In this document: positions 59,502 through 64,000 of the stretch, piece after piece
How the letters are laid out: every line of letters begins with the position of its first letter
Numbering within the stretch: position 1 is the first letter of the stretch
NCBI GenBank assembly: GCA_023388315.1
Contig: JAEWGM010000001.1
Coordinates: 1 to 64,000, forward strand
Source: Bacteroidota bacterium
GTDB taxonomy: Bacteria > Bacteroidota > Bacteroidia > Bacteroidales > Dysgonomonadaceae
Reading direction: 5' to 3'
DNA: 64,000 nucleotides
Translations under genes and position numbers: made by a program
Notes under the pieces: model-generated
What the model was told of the DNA's origin: nothing
The model's database searches: none
What the model saw: only the letters and a program-made list of their open reading frames with translations

Positions 59502-60812
59502 ATGAAAACCTCCCGTTCCCCTTGGGCTTGGATCCCCACCCTCTATTTCGCGCAAGGAATACCTTACGTGGCAGTTATGACCGTATCGGTAATTATGTAC
59601 AAACGATTTGGATTGTCCAACACCGATATCGCGCTATACACCTCGTGGCTCTATTTGCCGTGGGTTATCAAACCGTTTTGGAGCCCCATTGTGGATATTT
59701 TAAAAACCAAACGATGGTGGATTATTGTCATGCAATTGCTTATCGGCGCCGGATTGGCGGGAATCGCTTTCACGTTGCCAACGCCATTTTATTTTAAAGC
59801 ATCGTTAGCGTTTTTCTGGCTGTTGGCGTTCAGTTCTGCCACCCACGATATTGCCGCCGATGGTTTCTATATGCTCGGTTTAGACGATTCGCAACAATCG
59901 TTTTTCGTGGGAATCCGCAGTACGTTTTATCGCTTGGCGATGATTACAGGACAAGGGCTGCTGATTATTTTTGCCGGGCTATTTGAAAAAACCACCGGCA
60001 ACATCCCCTACGCTTGGAGTATCACATTTTTTATCCTCGCCGGATTATTTATCGCCTTTTTTGTGTATCACCGCTTTGTTTTGCCCAAACCGGCAAGCGA
60101 TACGGAAAAAGCCACCCATACACCTGCCGAAGTGATGCAGGAATTCGGACGAACTTTCGTCTCTTTTTTCACCAAAAAGGGAATTTTATTGGCCATCGCC
60201 TTTATGTTGTTATATCGCTTGGCCGAAGCCATGTTGGTGAAACTGGCATCGCCGTTTTTGCTGGATACCCGCGAAGTGGGCGGCCTGGCGCTGAGCACAC
60301 AAGAAGTGGGTGTGGTTTATGGCACCGTGGGCGTGGTGGCGTTAACGTTGGGCGGAATTATCGGTGGAATTGTAGCATCGCAGCGAGGACTTAAATACTG
60401 GCTCTGGCCAATGGCTTTGGCCATTACGCTTCCCAATGCCGCTTACGTTTTCTTGTCGCTCACACAACCCGAAAGTTTCATTTGGGTAAACGTAGCCGTT
60501 GCCATTGAGCAATTCGGTTACGGGTTCGGGTTCACCGCCTATATGCTCTATCTGATTTACTTTTCGCAAGGCGAGCACAAAACCGCGCACTACTCCATCT
60601 GCACCGGGTTTATGGCACTCGGAATGATGTTGCCCGGAATGGCTGCCGGATGGATTCAGGAGCAAATCGGATATCAAAACTTTTTTATTTTTGTGATGAT
60701 TTGCACCATTCCCACGCTGTTGCTTATTCCGTTTTTGAAAGTGGATAAGGATTTCGGAAAGTCAAAAAAGACAGAAGATACATTGGAAATAGAACAAACA
60801 GAAAATCAATAA
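59502..60812 (+). CDS. ampG: AmpG-like muropeptide permease (MFS)
   Basis: 436 residues, about 12-14 transmembrane segments. SPWAWIPTLYFAQGIPYVAVMTVSVIMYKRFGLSNTDIALYTSWLYLPWVIKPFWSPIVD and FSSATHDIAADGFYML are typical of AmpG/PTR-like permeases. Imports anhydro-muropeptides or MurNAc-type sugars. Followed 3 bases later by namZ and then an acyltransferase and an amino-sugar kinase, which supports the peptidoglycan-recycling assignment. Confidence 0.9.
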   Translation: MKTSRSPWAWIPTLYFAQGIPYVAVMTVSVIMYKRFGLSNTDIALYTSWLYLPWVIKPFWSPIVDILKTKRWWIIVMQLLIGAGLAGIAFTLPTPFYFKASLAFFWLLAFSSATHDIAADGFYMLGLDDSQQSFFVGIRSTFYRLAMITGQGLLIIFAGLFEKTTGNIPYAWSITFFILAGLFIAFFVYHRFVLPKPASDTEKATHTPAEVMQEFGRTFVSFFTKKGILLAIAFMLLYRLAEAMLVKLASPFLLDTREVGGLALSTQEVGVVYGTVGVVALTLGGIIGGIVASQRGLKYWLWPMALAITLPNAAYVFLSLTQPESFIWVNVAVAIEQFGYGFGFTAYMLYLIYFSQGEHKTAHYSICTGFMALGMMLPGMAAGWIQEQIGYQNFFIFVMICTIPTLLLIPFLKVDKDFGKSKKTEDTLEIEQTENQ

Positions 60813-60815
60813 AAT

Positions 60816-62051
60816 ATGAAAAAAAATATTGCATTAATTATTTTATTCGGCTGGATGGCGGTCTCATCCTCCTTCGCGCAAAAAATACGCGTAAAAACCG
60901 GCATTGAGGTGCTAAAAGAAACCAATTTCAAAGCCTTGCAAGGCAAACGGGTTGGCTTAATTACAAACCCTACCGGCGTGGACAACAATTTAAAATCCAC
61001 CATTGATATTTTGCACGAAGCCCCAAACGTGCAACTCGTGGCGCTCTACGGCCCCGAACACGGCGTTCGTGGCGATGTGCACGCGGGAGACAAAATCGAA
61101 GATTTTAAAGACCCGAACACCGGAGTTCCGGTTTTTTCGTTGTACGGTGCCACTCGAAAACCCACCAAAGAAATGCTTTCAGACATTGATGTATTGGTTT
61201 ACGATATCCAAGATATTGGCTGCAGGTCATACACTTACATATCCACTATGTATTTAGCGATGCAAGCTGCGGCAGAAAACAACATCCAATTTGTGGTACT
61301 CGACCGCCCTAACCCGTTGGGCGGAGAAAAAGTGGAAGGAAATCTCGTGGAAGAAGGGTTCTTTTCGTTTGTGAGTCAATTGAAAATTCCTTACGTGTAC
61401 GGATTAACGTGTGGTGAACTTGCTCATATGATCAACGCCGAGATGATGGAAAAACCGTGCGCACTGACCGTGGTGAAAATGAAGAAATGGCGCAGAAAAA
61501 TGAATTTTGAAGATACCGGCTTGCCGTGGGTTCCCACTTCTCCACATATTCCATTCGCGCACTCGGCGTACTTTTATCCCGTTTCGGGAATTTTAGGCGA
61601 GTTGGGTTATATGTCCATCGGCGTGGGGTACACACTGCCGTTTGAAATGTTTGCCGCGGAATGGATTAAAGCAGAAGAATTTGCCAGTGCGTTGAACGCG
61701 AAAAGGCTTCCGGGAATTACGTTTCGTCCCATTCATTTAAAGCCGTACTATTCGGTTGGACAAGGCAAAAACTACCAAGGCGTGCAAATTCATTTAACCG
61801 ATTTTGCCAAAGCCCGCTTGTCCGATATCCAATTTCATGTGATGGAAATTGCCGCGCAACTTTATCCTGAACACAAAGTTTTTGACCATGCACCCGAAAA
61901 TCGTTTCGATATGTTCGATAAAGTGAGCGGAAGTGACTATATTCGCAAGGAATTTTCAAAGAATCACCGTTTCGCCGATATTCAATCGTATTGGACAAAG
62001 GACGAGGAAGCGTTTAAAAAAGCATCAAAGAAATATTATCTTTATAGATGA
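60816..62051 (+). CDS. namZ: Exo-beta-N-acetylmuramidase NamZ (DUF1343, GH171)
   Basis: 411 residues with signal peptide about 1-22 (LIILFGWMAVSSSFAQ). DUF1343 signatures are GKRVGLITNPTGVDNNLKSTIDIL, LYGPEHGVRGDVHAG, PVFSLYG, DIDVLVYDIQDIGCRSYTYISTMYLAM, LDRPNPLGGEKVEG and SPHIPFAHSAYFYPVSGILGEL. GH171 enzymes release terminal MurNAc from peptidoglycan glycan fragments in the periplasm or outside. Immediately after the AmpG-like permease gene. Confidence 0.94.
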   Translation: MKKNIALIILFGWMAVSSSFAQKIRVKTGIEVLKETNFKALQGKRVGLITNPTGVDNNLKSTIDILHEAPNVQLVALYGPEHGVRGDVHAGDKIEDFKDPNTGVPVFSLYGATRKPTKEMLSDIDVLVYDIQDIGCRSYTYISTMYLAMQAAAENNIQFVVLDRPNPLGGEKVEGNLVEEGFFSFVSQLKIPYVYGLTCGELAHMINAEMMEKPCALTVVKMKKWRRKMNFEDTGLPWVPTSPHIPFAHSAYFYPVSGILGELGYMSIGVGYTLPFEMFAAEWIKAEEFASALNAKRLPGITFRPIHLKPYYSVGQGKNYQGVQIHLTDFAKARLSDIQFHVMEIAAQLYPEHKVFDHAPENRFDMFDKVSGSDYIRKEFSKNHRFADIQSYWTKDEEAFKKASKKYYLYR

Positions 62052-62080
62052 AATTCCATTTTATTGATGGTGGCAGAATA

Positions 62081-62398
62081 TAACCCTAGAAGGGTTAAGA
62101 GATATTAGCATAGGGCAACGCCCTATGAAATGGATAAATTATTTAAAAAAAGCTCTGAAAGAGCGAAAGCATTAAATAAAAAAGGTTGAAATATGACACA
62201 ATCATTAAACATACGTTCAACACAAAAAACAAACCACCACTAATTGAGGATAAGGTAAACCCCATTTGAAAATATAAGGTGGAGTATGACAAAGGTACGT
62301 TTAGGGCTATGGCTTTCGCCCTTTCAGGGCTTTGTTTAAACCATCTTTTACGCATAGGGCGCCGCCCTATGCTAATTACTTTCACACCTTTGGTGTGA
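62081..62398. repeat. Composite BIME-like element: six 3-nt-loop hairpins in mirrored order
   Basis: Left triple: TAACCCT-AGA-AGGGTTA (62081), CATAGGGC-AAC-GCCCTATG (62109), GCTCT-GAA-AGAGC (62152). Right triple in mirror order: GCCCT-TTC-AGGGC (62318), GCATAGGGC-GCC-GCCCTATGC (62352), TCACACC-TTT-GGTGTGA (62382). GAA and TTC loops are complementary and the CATAGGGC unit recurs, so the halves are inverted. The 150 bases between hold no gene. Confidence 0.92.
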
Positions 62399-62427
62399 TT
62401 ATTTGAAGGATTATTTATAGCTAAAAA

Positions 62428-63600
62428 ATGAATACTATCGCAACAAAACAACAATCCTCCCGCCTATTATCGTTAGATATTTTGCGGGGCATCACCATCG
62501 CCGGAATGATTTTGGTGAACAACCCCGGCTCTTGGAGTTCCATTTACACGCCCCTTGGCCACGCCCAGTGGCACGGACTTACACCCACCGATCTAGTGTT
62601 TCCGTTCTTTATGTTTATTATGGGCGTTTCCACATTTATGTCGTTGCGGAAATTCAATTGCCGCCCCACCAAAGAGTGTGTGTGGAAAATTGTTCGTCGA
62701 ACCGTGCTTATTTTCGTTATCGGCTTGGGCTTGGGATGGTTCGGTCAATTTGTACGCGGATTAGCCAATGGAGAAACGTTGGTGCAAGCGGCGACCCATT
62801 TCGATACGCTTCGCATATTGGGTGTGCTCCAACGCTTGGCATTGGCTTACGGCTTTGCCGCGCTCATCGCCGTCCTCGTGAAATACAAACACCTTGTATG
62901 GGTGATTGCCGCGTTGCTGGTAGGTTATTTTTTGATGCTTGTTTTTGGCAACGGGTTCGAAATGTCGGAGCAAAACATCATTGCCGTGATCGACAAAGCG
63001 CTGTGGGGCCCCAATCACATGTACAAAGACTGGACACCGGACGGGCAGCGTATCGCCCTCGACCCCGAAGGGTTATTGAGCACACTGCCATCCATCGCGC
63101 ACGTTCTAATCGGGTTTATGTTCGGCAAACTCATAGTGGAAACCAAAAACAACCACTCAAAAGTGGAAAAGCTACTCATTTGGGGGACGGTTTTGGCTTT
63201 CGCAGGATTGTTATTGCAATACGGCTGTCCCATCAATAAAAAGATCTGGAGCCCAACGTATGTGTTGGTTACTTGCGGTTTTGCCGCGCAATTGCTGGGA
63301 CTGCTTATTTGGATTATCGATATAAACAAAAAACAAAAGTGGAGCCGCTTTTTCCACGCCTTTGGCGTAAATCCGCTGATTGTTTACATCTTCGCGGGCG
63401 TTTTGGCAAACCTTGTCGGAAGCATTCGCTTTCCATACCAAGGAGAACCCATAGCAATTAAGACATTTATATATCAAGAATTGCTGCAGCCGTGGGCAGG
63501 GAATTATTTCGGTTCGCTGCTCTACGCGCTTATTTTTGTTACCATCTGCTGGCTTTTCGGGTATATTTTATATAAACGAAATATTTACATCAAACTCTAA
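62428..63600 (+). CDS. NagX-like membrane acyltransferase (DUF5009/HGSNAT-type)
   Basis: 390 residues with about 10 transmembrane segments. Opens SRLLSLDILRGITIAGMILVNNPGSWSSIYTPLGHAQWHGLTPTDLVFPFFMFIMGVSTFMSL, the signature of heparan-alpha-glucosaminide N-acetyltransferase-like proteins. Prokaryotic relatives (NagX) occur in amino-sugar utilisation operons. Between namZ and the kinase gene it probably handles GlcN/GlcNAc at the inner membrane. Separated from namZ by the hairpin element. Confidence 0.9.
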   Translation: MNTIATKQQSSRLLSLDILRGITIAGMILVNNPGSWSSIYTPLGHAQWHGLTPTDLVFPFFMFIMGVSTFMSLRKFNCRPTKECVWKIVRRTVLIFVIGLGLGWFGQFVRGLANGETLVQAATHFDTLRILGVLQRLALAYGFAALIAVLVKYKHLVWVIAALLVGYFLMLVFGNGFEMSEQNIIAVIDKALWGPNHMYKDWTPDGQRIALDPEGLLSTLPSIAHVLIGFMFGKLIVETKNNHSKVEKLLIWGTVLAFAGLLLQYGCPINKKIWSPTYVLVTCGFAAQLLGLLIWIIDINKKQKWSRFFHAFGVNPLIVYIFAGVLANLVGSIRFPYQGEPIAIKTFIYQELLQPWAGNYFGSLLYALIFVTICWLFGYILYKRNIYIKL

Positions 63601-63623
63601 TAACACATACAAACGAGAATAAA

Positions 63624-64000
63624 ATGATATTAATTGCCGACAGTGGCGCCACCAAAACCGACTGGTGCCTTACTAGAAATGGAGAAATTATTCAACGATT
63701 TGAAAGCAAAGGCATCAGCCCCATTTTTCAATCGCAAGAGGAAATTGCGGAAGAACTAAAACTGCATGTATTCCCTGTGTTTAAAGAATCGGGCGTGCAA
63801 GCGGTTTATTTTTATGGCTCGGGTTGCATACCCGAAAAAATTAAATCGGTGAAAAACGCTATCTCTCAATCGTTTCAAGTGAAAACCATCGAAGTGTACA
63901 GCGACCTTATTGCCGCTGCTCACAGCCTTTGCGGACACCATGCGGGCATCGCTTGCATCTTGGGAACCGGAAGCAATTCGTGCGAATGGAACGGCAAAGA
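63624..64000 (+). CDS. BadF/BadG-type N-acetyl amino-sugar kinase (5' part, cut by window end)
   Basis: The first 125 residues are present. ASKHA phosphate-binding start ILIADSGATKTDWCLTRNG, FYGSGCIPEKI, EVYSDLIAAAHSLCGHHAGIACILGTGSNSCEWNGK. This family includes GlcNAc kinases and the MurNAc kinase MurK. Placed after namZ and the NagX-like gene, it would phosphorylate the freed amino sugar in the cytoplasm. The 3' end lies beyond the window. Confidence 0.92.
   Translation, partial: MILIADSGATKTDWCLTRNGEIIQRFESKGISPIFQSQEEIAEELKLHVFPVFKESGVQAVYFYGSGCIPEKIKSVKNAISQSFQVKTIEVYSDLIAAAHSLCGHHAGIACILGTGSNSCEWNGK

Overview
The window reads as chromosome of a Bacteroidetes bacterium, most likely order Bacteroidales. 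Support comes from lineage-typical families (HU-CCDC81-SPOR protein, DUF4286, DUF4924, DUF4199, DUF4625, DUF5686-like, DUF1080), lipoproteins with a signal ending in Cys, a TonB-dependent receptor with a carboxypeptidase-regulatory N-domain, and promoters of the Bacteroidetes type (TTTG, about 19-20 nt, TAnnTTTG). No phage structural block, no CRISPR array and no rRNA operon is present; there is one tRNA gene, tRNA-Ala(GGC).

Layout. 0.2-7.5 kb (minus): a zinc metallopeptidase, then a tight Fur-family regulator / TonB receptor / His-rich lipoprotein operon with a perfect 7-1-7 operator-like palindrome over its promoter (probably zinc uptake), a DUF1080 + phosphotriesterase-like lipoprotein pair, and a TPR protein. 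7.6-10.3 kb (plus): a MscS channel overlapping a membrane-anchored MutS-like ATPase. 10.4-15.9 kb (minus): RF3, a HigBA toxin-antitoxin pair, dTDP-4-dehydrorhamnose reductase, DUF4924, a double-PDZ protein. 16-23 kb (plus): YhcH, glycogen branching enzyme, ManA, ferrochelatase, a beta-propeller protein, DUF72, a lipoprotein. 23-33.3 kb (mostly minus): HU-SPOR, RuvC, DUF4286, tRNA-Ala, GH20 hexosaminidase, TPR protein, GlnS, a HepT/MntA pair, a KilA-N protein, TsaD. 33.5-37.7 kb: a tiny lipoprotein, a ParE-type module, an outer-membrane protein, EttA.

37.7-43.4 kb is the most unusual part: an AT-rich island of plus-strand single genes (unknown protein, Fic protein, secreted XAC2610-like protein, HARE-HTH/DNA-deoxyinosine glycosylase). 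Three of the boundaries carry long imperfect inverted repeats ending in a GTTA-type core, resembling integron attC sites; no integrase is visible. 43.5-46 kb holds gapA, a ferredoxin too short for most ORF callers, and rpsP with a very long acidic tail.

46.5-55.2 kb: an A1S_2505-like protein, a DUF1080-PHP lipoprotein, a porin, an alkyltransferase, a GxxExxY gene flanked by 42-bp direct repeats, ApbE, a nitroreductase, a glycosyltransferase, DUF4199 and an NCS2 permease. 55.4-64 kb (plus): a glycosyltransferase, a REP-associated tyrosine transposase (RAYT) followed directly by a cluster of 5-bp/3-nt hairpins, SpoIID/LytB, a four-helix-bundle gene with a decayed second copy, and a peptidoglycan-recycling cluster (AmpG-like permease, NamZ exo-muramidase, NagX-like membrane acyltransferase, BadF-type amino-sugar kinase cut by the window end).

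The window is rich in small structured repeats: hairpins with 3-nt loops (57.4 kb, 62.1 kb), a 160-200 bp composite repeat present twice in opposite orientations (38.0 and 46.2 kb), a triple nested cruciform (46.4 kb), and GTAGAGACG palindromes that supply the stop codons of two unrelated genes. The RAYT is the natural candidate to have spread some of them.
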